Assembly (NCBI GenBank): GCA_018873245.2
Contig: JAEMBT020000003.1
Span: forward strand, 5,909,843-5,973,842
Direction of reading: 5' to 3'
DNA from: Archegozetes longisetosus
Lineage: Eukaryota > Arthropoda > Arachnida > Sarcoptiformes > Trhypochthoniidae
DNA length: 64,000 nt
Positions 53,111 to 64,000 of the stretch are shown here, in pieces. The notes beneath the pieces were generated by a model. It was given only the letters and a program-made list of their open reading frames with translations, was not told the origin of the DNA and ran no database searches. Position 1 is the stretch's first letter, and every line of letters starts with the position of its first letter. Both the position numbers and the translations under genes were made by a program.

Positions 53111-56100
53111 TCAAGAGACTTGGCTCATAGTCAAATAACGCATTTCAGAGTCTTCCGACAGTTTCTCTTGTATTAGTCTTTTTCTCTTTCTTATAAAGTA
53201 CAAACTAAGTGTAAGAGTTGTTATTGCTATCAATATTAAAGGCAGAACAAAGCTAAGCGATGTTTTTAACTTATTGTCAGATGAATTGGAAAAAGCAGAA
53301 GAAAACTGTTGTCTTGTTCGTCGCCGTCTGTATGTTGAAGTCGTCCTAATTATTGGTGTGATTGTTGTCTCGAATGTGTTGTCCTGATGAAAGAAAGCAT
53401 CATTGATTGGGAGAGATAGTGATATTAGAGTTTGGTTTGATATAAAAGTGTGTGTTGTTTGAATAGAGTTAGGCTGTCTGTTAGTATTATTGTCAAAATA
53501 GTTTCTATCCTTTTGATTGCTTAGAGCTGCTGTTACTGTGATTGTAGTGCTATTTTTCTGCACAGCGGTACTACTAGTGGTGGTCCTTCTCATAGCTATG
53601 GTTTCATTCATTCTTTGTCTAACGCTATCATTGCTTCTCCAAATACTCGACTCACTAGTTATTGGCTTTCCAGCTGTTGTTTTAGATTCAATTATGCGCT
53701 GCTCTTTGCTTTCTGATGAGTTCACTCTATGATGACTTGAAATACTTGAAGATATGTCTTTTGCAGTCGAATTCAACACTTTGATCAGTGACTTCTGCTT
53801 TGGTGTGGTAATAGCTTCTGTTGAATTTGATACTAATGTTGATTTTGGTGTTGACTTTGATACTAGTGTCGATATGAACGAGTGCCTGGTATCAGGTGGC
53901 GGACGGGCAATTAATTTAGAGACATTGTTTTGCTCGCTATAAGTTGAAGGCTGAGTAGTTGTCGAAAGTGTTGAGTTTCTGGTTTGAATAGTAATGGTTG
54001 GGTCAGTGATTGGAATTTTGGTTTGGAATGCTATAGGACTAGTGGTAGTATTGGTAGTGGTAGTGGTAGTATTGGTAGTATTGGTAGTATTGGTAGTATT
54101 GGTAGTATTGATAGTATTGGTAGTACTGGTAGTACTACTAGTAGTGGTACTGATGGCAAGTGTTGACACTTCTAGAATTGTATTTGTCAAACTGAATGCA
54201 TTGCTCTTATTCATGTCTTCTGTTATTCGCCACATTAGTGTTTTGCTATCGTCAGCAGAAAGTGATTCACTTTCATTTGACGTCGCATTCATATTAATCA
54301 CTGGCCTAACAAACATTGTTGTCATTCTTGATATTTTTGAGTTTGTTGTAGACTCTGTGGATTGGCTTTTTGCTGTAATAGCACTATTGGAGACCATAAT
54401 GGTTGAGAGCTCTTCACTAGTAATAGTAGGCGTTTCAGTATCTGAAAAGAATTTAATAGATATTCACTCAATCCATTGAACCACTTCTTAAATGCATGAG
54501 AATAGAAGAATAATCGACAAATAGTGAACATTTACTAAACAAATTCTTACTGAAATCGTCTTCAGTAGCAATTTGAGACTGTGGAGTCGGTATTGACCAT
54601 TGATTAGATGTTTGGGTAGACATCGCAGATGTGGAGTGAGAAGTGCATTGATTGTTGTCTCTTAATGCCAGGTCATCAATAGCAATGTCGCCAACATAGC
54701 TCGAACCTCTTACTGCTTCAATAACAATCTGAAACGGTTGGCTTATTCGATGTATGGATACTGTTTCACGTCTCCACTCATCTCCACCATCACCGAAACG
54801 CATCCAAACGGGATGTAACTCAGAAAACACTTGCGACTCTTCTTTTATATAAACTTTAAGAGATCCTAAGCAAAAGTGGTTCAATACAATCTCATTCAAG
54901 CGTGTCATTTAGGCTACTATTGATGTATTCGCACAAAAAGACTTATAAGTAATGATTAGAAAGGCTATGAGTGTAAACATCACTGATTTTACTCTCATGT
55001 TAAGAGATTTCTCTTTTAAAATATTCCACCAGTTCTTTACAAGCTTAAGAACTGGTATTTCAGTGATTGCAACGAACAAACATTACAAAACATTTGTGAA
55101 CTTAATTTGTTTTTAGACTTTAATTTAAAAACTTGGGAGTAAGCGTTGAGAGTTGTTTGATTAGACATTAAATTGCCAGTTGTCAACACCTTCTACAAAG
55201 TAAGGTACAACATATTTCTTTTTTCAATTCACACCAATCCGTAGAATAAATTAAACACACGAAATGTTTTACTTTAAGCCTTTCTTTTAACCCAACTTTT
55301 ACTATTATGAAACTTTAACTGTCTTATTATTGCATTATAATCCGTAAATTCATATATTCTACTATTTCTCATATCAAAACGATCAAACCCCTAAACAGCT
55401 TATGAATTATAGAATTCATCAGAAAAAATTTTCTGGCAAAATGATCGAAAAATTTTGATTATTTTTGGAGAAATCAATATTTGCGATGTTTGCAACACAC
55501 ACACACACACACACACACACAAATGACTTACATATGAAATGTAACTAAGAATGAGAATTGAAATAATTTGATATTATTTGAAGGATTGGTATCTTGTCTG
55601 CAGTGATCGAAGGAGTGATTGTTTTGGGAGTAAAAACTGCATATTAGGAGAACTGCATTATGAAGGCTTGGAAAGAGAGAAGCACTTTTAAAATATTAGA
55701 TGAAAAAGTTTTTCCTATTCATTGAGGAATAGTGTAATTTAGTTTCAAACTCTGCGTTAATGCATCCATTGAAGCACTTTTTGAATTAATTTTAGTATTA
55801 AGAAAATCAGAGCTTTTAAACCATGATTTATGTGTTGGCTGAGAATCGCAGAACATTAGTTGCATAAACAAGTTGCTCAATCACATATAAACTTCTTCAC
55901 CCGTACTAAAATACTCTGAAATTCCACTAAAACTTCTTCGGCCGCAGAGAAACAGCCAAAAACTCAACTAATATTCAAGTCATTTGTTTAGATTTAGAAA
56001 TATTTTGGTTCAAATTGTTTGACAATAGGCATTGAGAAAAAAGTTGATGCTAAAAATATATATATTTATTCCAAAAAATATTGGAAAACGCTTTATCATA

Positions 56101-59100
56101 GATTCTATTCATTCCCCTCATTGTATTGAATGCATCGAAATTTATGATTATGTGATTTTGAAGTTGTTAAGGAAAAATAAAAAAATTTGACGCTCAATTC
56201 GTGTATATCTTAGAGTTTTTAGTCTAAAAATTGAATTGATTTGAAAAATAAAAAACTTGACATCAGATCATATAGACATAGAAATTGATTTTTACATTGG
56301 AGGCACATCAAAATTCAGTAAAGTTAGTATTGAGCTGTAGTGTACGGCAAAGTCGAAAGTAAAAGATTTAGGCGGAGAGTATATAATGAAAATAGAGTTG
56401 AAATTTGAAATTGACAAACCTGTTGTTTTTCCATACATGTGATAGTAGAAGACGAAACAAGAATCGCTTTGATTAGGCTGATAGACGGGTGAGAAGAGTC
56501 TAGCGATGTCATTAGGCTTTCTGGGGATGATGTTTCAATATAAAGGTAATATCCTGTCAAAATAAGAATACAATTATGTATGCCAACTAGTTTTGTATAT
56601 TTTCATAGACATAAAATATGTAACTTCAGTATCATAAATATGATAACAACGAATTGGTTAAAATAATATTTTCATATCCGTTCTGCAAATATCATTTTTA
56701 TATCTGATCTGCGAATAATCTAATTTTGTTCAACTTTATTATGGGAACTAATCAATGAGAAATGTAGGATATATTGTATTGATTTGCAGCTGAATGTAGA
56801 GAAACAGCACTACTGTAGTGCTACATCCGGCAAATCTAACGCTATGAGAGTGATTCTCTTATTTCTAACTCACAATGGCTTATAGATTGTTAGTTTATTT
56901 TAGTATGTTTTCCATAAACCAATCTCTAGTTCCAGCCTCACAGCTTAACTAAACGATCAATCAATTCTGAATTGAAAATTCAGTATTCAAGTCAAACCAA
57001 GTTTGAAATTATTTTATTTAGTTTGATCATTTCAAATCTAGTGACATAACAAAATAATTGCATGTAATTCAAGTTCTCTTCTTATTGTGACCCAAAATAT
57101 CGGATTTCAGAACTGGTGAGCTTACCTGCAATGCGCAGATGTCACTCTTCTGCAGAACTTCATTTGTATTTGCGATAATTAAGGTTTTTTATATTGAAAA
57201 CACCTTACACTGAGCAGTACTGGAAGGCATTCAAAAGCTAGAACTTTATATTCCCGATCGTTATTTATATTCCATGAAAAAATAATTTGTATGCCATAAC
57301 TTAAATGAACGATGTGAGACCAGATCAAAAATTGTGTTAATGATGCAAAATGATGTCTTATTAGGAGAACAACTGAAGGTAGTGTGAAACTACTGGTAGA
57401 AATAGTAACTAGTGTAGATTATATCTGATGCTAGATGCTTCATATAATAATGTATTAATTATAATTAATAAAGCATCCTTCACTAACACACGTTTACTCA
57501 ATACATTCTAGCTAATCCGGTCATTTGAAGGCCGATATCTAATTATTATATTGCATTACTACTCAGGCATCGATCGAAGATCATGTGCTCAAATATCATC
57601 AATAGTTTAAGTCTTTACTTTAAAAATTAAAAACTAAACTTCAGGGAACAATATTTTTTCAGCTTGATTATCAGAGTGAGCAAGTAATATTGAATAGAGA
57701 TGTCAAAGTATTGTGTAATTGAATATTTAGAACAAAATTGACAGATTAAATTAGGAATTGAAACTGGAGCCTAATTGGGAAGCTTCGATTTAGCATGTTT
57801 CTAATGCACATATGGCGCTATTGAAAATAGCTTAGATAAAGGACAGTCAAAATCAATGTATGACGTTGGAAAATTTTCTTTCAAACTTTCAGCGAGTCAA
57901 TACTTTTAAAAAATAGTTAGACAACATTTTCACATTAATCTAAATATGGAAATTTATTAATAAAAATATCTGATATCTGCAAATTTTTCATTCAACTTAT
58001 CACGTATTTGTTTTGAATTTTGAAAACTTAACAATCAGCAACTTCTGAATTGATCATTCAACTTTAATTCAACTTCAAAAATATATTCTAATCAAAACAC
58101 AATAGGATATGGTCTAGTTGTGAAATCATTTACTATTTTAATATTGAATTTTTGAATGAAATCAGTGTTTACTGAAAAACATTCTGCAATTGACAGACTC
58201 TGCATATCAGTGAAAAATAGTTTTAGAGTTTGATGAATTTTATATGAATAAAATTAAGAGAATACTTTCAATCAATACCAAAGTGAAAACAGGTTGTAAG
58301 CTTATTATTGACAGTTGATTAGGAAAAGCACTAAAGTATTAAATAAAGTATGAGATCAAAGTAATTCATTTTGAAATAATCGAAACAAAGAGGGAAAATC
58401 AAATTAAAAATAGAAAAGTTCAATTTTTAGATAGAAAGTGAACAGATGAAATATTTGAGAAGATAGAGCTCCTAGAGATAGCTTGAAAAGATAAAGCGAG
58501 AAACACAACAGGAAAGTATCTGGAAGTCATATTTATCTGATGCAAAATTTCGGTAATCTCCACTGATCATAGTTTCAACTTGAGCTCAATTCCAGCTTTA
58601 GCTCAAATCGACCTTAACTTTTCTTGTCATTATTTCTTTTTACGAGAAGTAAAAGTATTTTCTGGTTTATCGCAGAGAATACATATATGAATGAGTTGCA
58701 AAAATGTAAAAATATTTCACTGTTCAGTAAATGTATCACACATACAGAGTGAGACTACAAACGATTAATATTACTTTGAAATAATATTTCATTGAAATTC
58801 TAGTTTGCTATTGGCATAAAGTGAAATAAATAGCATACAAATTTTTGTCTTAATATCAGAATACCAGTACAGTAATACCTCGATATAATGAACGCGCTCA
58901 TCAGGTCTCAACACATGCTATTCAGCGGATAATTAGCTTCTTATAGTGAAACCTCGTTACAATTAATGTGAATTGTCAGTCGCCAATCGTTGATTATACG
59001 GAAGTATTACTGCATAAAGCTTAGCTGATTGTAAAGTGAATGCTATTTATGTATGGAAGCAATCATTCACTCATAAACATGACAGTATTCGTGATGAAGA

Positions 59101-62100
59101 GTCAGAATTTGCCTAATTTAAGTATTGGGTGTAACTTATTTTATAGTTTATGCAACTAATTATTGTGTTATTAAATACTTATGCTCCAAAAATCAATTTA
59201 AAATGCTTTGGTTAGATGAGATTTGCACAATTCATGCAAATATTATCTAAAGTACTAACTCTGATCGGCTTTAAAAGAGATGTTCGCTTCAAACTATTCC
59301 ATAGATTCTCAACATGATAAGCATTAAAACTTAAACAATAGATTTAAATGTGCTTTTCGTCAAATATTTATATTTTATGTGGCAAATATGTTAAACATGT
59401 AGATAAGTATGGAATATTTGATGTTCAAGTTATAGAATGTCAAAATGATAAAACAACAGTTTCATTTGACACACAATAGATCTAAAGAGGAATCTCATAA
59501 GAAGATTTGACTCCTTCTCTCAGTCTATCAGGAAATATTGTCATTAAAGCAATAGTACAGTTATGAGACTATGAAAATCTGATAAGATCACTGTTGGGTA
59601 ACATTAGTTGTGTTTATGGTAGGTATCAGTGCCTACAAACAATCTGTAGTAATCTATAGAGACTAATGCAGCAAAACAGTTATGAGTTAGTGCTTCATCT
59701 AACTACAATTGCAACCAAATTATTAGTAATTATCATCTAATCTTATAAGTAAACCAAATTAATCATTGTCTTAGTGATAATAACGAGAATGAGTTTTGGT
59801 TAAGTGAGTGGGGATTGAGGATTTGAAAAGATGAATATATCTTATCTATAAATAGTTTAAACTTGTTTGTTGAGTTAATAATTAAAGGGTTAGCTTTGTA
59901 AACAGTAATTAAATTTGATATACTACGACTCGAATTAACATAGCATTAGATTTTATTTACTAAACTATTCCAACTAAAGATTCCTCGTAAATATCTATTC
60001 AAGCTCAAAACTGCATTCTTAATGCTAATTACCAAAACTGCACTACCAAAATTTCAAATATGCAATTAATTAAATACCAAAACTAACCTTTCGAAGAGCT
60101 GTTAGCTTGCACAACTAAATCATTAACAATATAAGTTTGATATGTTTCAACATGAGTGCATTTATTTGATGTAAAATTTAATAAATTTCAACGTGAAATC
60201 TTGTTGAATATGCTACTCAGTTAACAATATAAAAGTAGTTTTGAAAGAGTTTGAAATTGATATAGAAAAATGTTCAATAGTGATAATTCGATGGGGAATG
60301 ATTAATTAAGATCTATAGTAGAAAAGTTCGATCCAAAGAGACACACTATATAGTAAAAGCATTATCGAGTTAGAAAGACTAAAATTTCTAAAGAAATATA
60401 GATCAAATTTAAAATAGAATATCCTATAGAAATATTTGATCAATGTTTCAATCTCTCATAATGCTTTTTGCTATATATAATACTCGAGTTAATTTTGCTA
60501 ATGATAAGGCATACATTTTATTCAGAATATTCTTTACCAACAATTGAAGAGTAAAGAATCTTTATTAATACGCTTCGAGAAAGTAGTCAAACATATAATA
60601 AATTCAAATTCTACTCAAATAACCTAATGTTTACTTTGAAATATAAAGTATTTCAAATAAGACAAAAATGAAGAAATTCTATTTAGCAAAAACTCATTTA
60701 ACATTTTTTCATTATTCAATAAGTCATTACTGACTTGTGGGCTATGACTTGGATTGCATGCTATACTCAAATAAAGTTTAAACCAGTTTGATATTCAGTA
60801 AAACCTGTCTGACTCGATATGTGCTTAAATGGTTTTTGGAATGCAATACAAGAATCCTACAGAAAAACAAGGCTCAAATATTATAGACTTTTAGAAACCA
60901 TTTAACTACATATACAACTAAAACTGGTTTTACTGTACTCTAAATTTATTTTTAAGTTTCTACTAAATTCTTTATTCTTTAAATAGCATTTTTATACTAT
61001 CACTAATGAATATTCATTAATGAGACTATCTTTTGTCTATCTTAAAGTTGATGACAATTAAGCTGCCAATAATGCTCTTATGAAACAATGGCTTTTATTA
61101 ATTGAGAAATCGAGATCTACTCGAGTTAAGCTCGCAGTCAGTTAATAAGCAAAACTTAGAATAGCTTTAGGCATAAAGTACAATATGACAGAATGGTCTA
61201 AGAATAGATAGAAAGCTATGAAAATATGGAATCGCTTGGAAGTTTTATGCGGTGATTTTCATGTTAACACATAACGCTAATATAAAATGATAGCAGAATT
61301 GAGTCTTACGAGTTAGATTCATATCATAACCTAAAGCATTTCAAACTGCTATCTTATATGCCTCAAGATATTAGGTTCCTGTTGACAGATTTGCATTATA
61401 TAAGTGTGTCGTATGACAGACACATTTTGAGTTCTTTACAATAAAAAAGTTTAATAATATGATTTTTGCATATACTTCGCTCGTAAGTTCAGTTGAACAT
61501 AATTCAAAATTTCAAACGTTACTATTTTTGTTTGACGATTAAGTGCTGTAAATATCTAACCTGCTTTTCCTGGACCTAAAGTATTATCGTGTGAGGGTCC
61601 AGTATTGACCGAACCAGAAGGAGTAGCGAATTGATTGCGAAGCCAATCGAAATCGTCATCAGGATCTTTAGATTCGATAAGTGAACAGATGAGAGGGAGA
61701 GGGAGAGAGAGAGAAAGAATAATGTTTAAAGTAGAATTGAGAAGTAGGGATTAAGAAATGTAAATGCATACCTTGTAACCAGCCGCAGAAAGAGGTTTCA
61801 AAGTCGCATGACAAAGACGCATTTCTATCTTTTACTGTTATATATATGAATAAAAAACTTTCATTAATGAATCAAGTGATTATAAAATCAATAATTTCAA
61901 CGAACACTATAATAACGTTCGTCAGATGATAAATGTATTAAACTTTTCAATGACTACTTCAGCTAAGATAGTATATGAACTTAAATGAAATAAATTTTGC
62001 TAATTATGTACATGAGCTAAACTAAAAATAAGCTAAAAGTCTTTATAAACTAACTTTTGCAAGGTAGCGGTTGATGTGTATCAAGCTCTGATAGATCTCC

Positions 62101-62267
62101 AGTGGATTTAGTAGATCTCCATTGGCTGCCGTCGCAGTAAATCCTATAGCTTGTGAATGATCCTTCAAAAGAGTATCCAAGTTGGCATGAAAATTCTAAT
62201 ACGCTTCCTCTAAACAGTTCTACCACTTTATTTGGTGGCGAGACCGACACTTTCTTGCACCCACGAG
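53111..62267 (-). CDS. Sushi-MAM-Ser/Thr-rich single-pass membrane protein (5' part outside model)
   Basis: Exons found: 62267-62055, 61834-61772, 61665-61561, 56553-56420, 54865-54551, 54441-53111. The first encodes a Sushi/CCP domain (CKKVSVSPP, LEFSCQLGYSFEGS, YCDGSQW). The next four build a MAM domain: CDFETSFCGW, DDFDWLR, GYYLYIETSSPE, FGDGGDEWRRETV and GDIAIDDLAL. The large last exon is a Ser/Thr stalk with a (TNT)n tract, then a membrane span (VLPLILIAITTLTLSLYF), a basic stop-transfer RKRKR and a short tail. MAM/Sushi proteins serve adhesion or receptor roles; I cannot name this one. The join 56420 to 54865 is out of phase, so one short MAM exon is missing from my model. Upstream exons were not found. 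Confidence 0.72.
54017..54150. repeat. Coding trinucleotide-rich tract (Asn-Thr repeats)
   Basis: TAGTATTGG/TAGTGG units repeat on the plus strand. On the minus strand they encode the NTTNTT stalk of the Sushi-MAM protein. The opposite-strand frames here are shadows of it. Confidence 0.85.
54866..56419. other. Intron of the Sushi-MAM gene holding an undetected exon
   Basis: 1.55 kb. Phase (0 entering, 1 leaving) demands at least one further exon here, expected to encode the central MAM strand. I scanned the minus strand and found no convincing candidate. It contains the CA microsatellite. Confidence 0.4.
55493..55520. repeat. CA microsatellite
   Basis: An uninterrupted ACACAC run of about 14 dinucleotides, seen directly, in an intron. 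Confidence 0.95.
58870..59012. mobile_element. Pogo/Tc1-like MITE
   Basis: Left end CAGTAATACCTCGATATAAT; right end, read as complement, CAGTAATACTTCCGTATAAT. The element is 143 bp, and the left side is preceded by TA. The CAGT..ATACC..GTATAA pattern is typical of pogo/Tigger-type Tc1/mariner ends. It has no coding capacity. Confidence 0.8.
60794..60937. mobile_element. MITE copy 6
   Basis: Left end CAGTAAAACCTGTCTGACTC; right end AACTAAAACTGGTTTTACTGTA. Inner AAATGGTTTTTGG and AGAAACCATTTAACTACATAT are inverted. It lies in the 5 kb intron. Confidence 0.8.
61690..61717. repeat. GA-rich microsatellite
   Basis: A GAGAGG/GAGAGA purine run just upstream (minus strand) of a MAM exon acceptor. 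On the minus strand it is pyrimidine-rich. Confidence 0.8.
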
Positions 62268-63157
62268 CTTACCATAAATATATTACAATATTTGTTATTT
62301 CAAATCATCTCACTTAGAAAATCAAATCAATCTATACAAGTCAGTAGTTTTCAAATTAGCTTAACATCATTTTATATATGTGAAAAATGTTTCATAGTCA
62401 ATTTAATATGCTTTAATTCTAAGTGAATGAATCGGGAAATGTGTGCAAGGATAGATTATAAATTTATTGAAAATTTCCTATTTTAATCGTATTTCCTTAT
62501 GATATCCTTCTGTTCTCAGTACTGAATCATTAAGCACCAAAACTCCAAGCGGATTCTCAAAGATACTGTCCTTAGACTATAAATGTTACAAAAATAAAAA
62601 ATGTTACTATCTTTTTTGGAGTTGATTTGGCTTTTTGAATCGACTTCTTAAATTTATGTTACATTTTGGGAGGACATGGCCATTAATGTTGGATATACGT
62701 CGCAAAATGTGATGAAACATTGAAGCGTTTTGTCAAAATGAGGCAAAAAAGGAGATAAGCTTTGAAGGCATGAGTGTTCAAGAGGATTTTCAATATAATT
62801 TCAGACTTCAATTCAAAAGGCAACTGAAACAATAGGTTTGAACTATTTTATATGGGGTATTGAGATATTAAGGAGAAATAAAAGACAAATAGAACAGAGA
62901 ATTGAAATTTATACACAACTGCTCTGCAGTCAGCAATAATTGAATCGCAATGGAAAACAAACACATCTATAAATGGAGGTTTTATGAAGAAAAATCTTTT
63001 CTAACCCACTTTGCACACAATTCAATGGAAAATAGTAGTTGATCGTAATCACTACTTATGAATATTTGTTGTTTTCTTAAACTTAAATTAGAGATATGTT
63101 CTCCCCTTTTTCACGTGAATCAAAAGTTGTATTTGCTTCTAAGAAATCAAGAATATA

Positions 63158-63790
63158 AGGTTGCACTTCGATTTATGGCTAGTGTAGGCAAAGGGTATTA
63201 AGGAGTCATGTGGTTACCTCAACGATGTTATACTACTTCTTGCTTGCTGTGTACTCTATTGCCTTTACCTGACTAAACTAAACTCTAGTAGTGGTAGTGG
63301 CAGTTTATTCAGTTACAATCAAATTGACTTATGTTTGCAAGTTTCTTATTGCTATTTCTATTATCAGGTTCGTGTCAAGTTCAGGCTATCACTTAACTAG
63401 CAATATGACTCCCAAAATATTTTCAACATATACTAAGATAATTTAAATTAAATTGATTCAATTAAGAAACAATGGTTTAAATTAATTTTGAACACTTTGG
63501 GAGTCATATTGTAAGTTAAGTGATAGCATAAATTTGACATAAACTTGACGTTGGAAACAGTAATATAAACATTGGGAGTAGTTCTGATCGTTGCATTGCT
63601 GAAAGATTGGCTACTAGAAAGAGCAATGCAAAACTTGCAAATGTAAGTCAATTTGACTGTAAGTAAAAATAGGTAAAGGGAATGACGCATATAGCAAGTA
63701 AGACGTAGTATAACAATGTTGAGGTAGCCACATGACCCTCTGATACTCTGCCTACACCAACCATAAACCGAGGCATAACCGAGTATAGTA
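63158..63790. mobile_element. Foldback element (~250-300 bp diverged arms)
   Basis: The left arm TTTATGGCTAGTGTAGGCAA ... GTCATGTGGTTACCTCAACG ... CAAATTGACTTATGTTTGCA ... GCTATCACTTAACTAGCAAT is mirrored by TTAAGTGATAGC, TGCAAATGTAAGTCAATTTG, GTTGAGGTAGCCACATGACC and CTACACCAACCATAAA. Short non-matching interior near 63435-63490. No ORF of note. It is different in sequence from family A and from the masquerade-intron element. Confidence 0.85.
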
Positions 63791-63932
63791 AGTATGGCAT
63801 GGCAACCAATATTTTGCTATAGATGAATTATCATTTTGATAAAACATTTATTTGCTCAACCTATCAATCTGTCTATAATTGGATTATTTCTAAATTAAGT
63901 TTTAATGTTTCTCTTGAGAAATACAGGGTTTA

Positions 63933-63963
63933 TGAGAATGAGAATGAGAATGAGAATGAGAAT
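63933..63963. repeat. GAGAAT hexanucleotide array
   Basis: Five perfect tandem GAGAAT units at the window end, seen directly. Confidence 0.9.
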
Positions 63964-64000
63964 ATCAAATTTGCACTGAAATACTGATCAATTGAAGTTC

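Larger units (their letters stand above)
56554..61560. other. 5 kb intron of the Sushi-MAM gene
   Basis: AT-rich and by far the longest intron in the window. It contains the pogo-like MITE (58870-59012) and MITE copy 6. No nested gene was recognised on either strand. Confidence 0.5.
62268..64000. other. Upstream intron or flank of the Sushi-MAM gene
   Basis: 1.7 kb. The exon at 62267 begins in phase 1, so more exons must lie upstream (higher coordinates or beyond the window). No coding exon was recognised. It contains a foldback repeat and a short hexanucleotide array, listed separately. Confidence 0.45.

Noticed and set aside
53994-54479. 161-codon plus-strand ORF rich in Val/Leu
   Set aside because: Antisense shadow of the Asn/Thr stalk of the Sushi-MAM protein; it arises from the repeat composition.

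Overview
The window is nuclear DNA of an arthropod. It is AT-rich, and its genes are split by many short GT-AG introns of about 50-80 bases. It carries orthologues of the arthropod serine proteases filzig and Stubble and of masquerade. The compact introns and AT-richness would fit an acariform mite or another small arthropod, but nothing here fixes the taxon. All exon models were made by hand: reading frame and phase were carried across every intron, and products were checked against remembered family motifs.

Layout. 1-510: first exon of a leftward gene and a divergent promoter interval. 511-2978 (+): DDX42-type DEAD-box helicase. 3721-5415 (+): NEMP inner-nuclear-membrane protein. 6008-9473 (-): cullin-1, 14 exons. 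11784-43559 (-): a one-strand block of extracellular genes. It holds a filzig catalytic module without its own 5' exons, a Stubble-like protease with a long Ser/Thr stalk, the Stubble orthologue, a heme peroxidase with a CLIP domain, a CLIP serine protease and masquerade (five CLIP domains and a dead protease domain). 46555-49606 (+): mitochondrial carrier SLC25A44. 50394-52036 (+): histone chaperone NASP. 53111-62267 (-): 3' part of a Sushi-MAM-Ser/Thr-rich membrane protein, with a 5 kb intron.

The 11.8-43.6 kb block looks functional as well as tandem. Stubble, filzig and masquerade act in epithelial morphogenesis, apical matrix and cuticle, and attachment in flies. A CLIP peroxidase lying among CLIP proteases suggests matrix cross-linking or a clotting/melanisation-like cascade. 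Filzig, the Stubble-like gene and Stubble share a 269-nt catalytic exon in the same phase, so they arose by local duplication.

Introns and spacers carry repeats: six copies of a 135-150 bp MITE with ends like CAGTAAAACCTGTCTAACTT, a pogo-like MITE, a decayed mariner element, and four long foldback elements, two of them from one family. A 25-bp identical block lies about 125 bp upstream of both the Stubble-like gene and masquerade.
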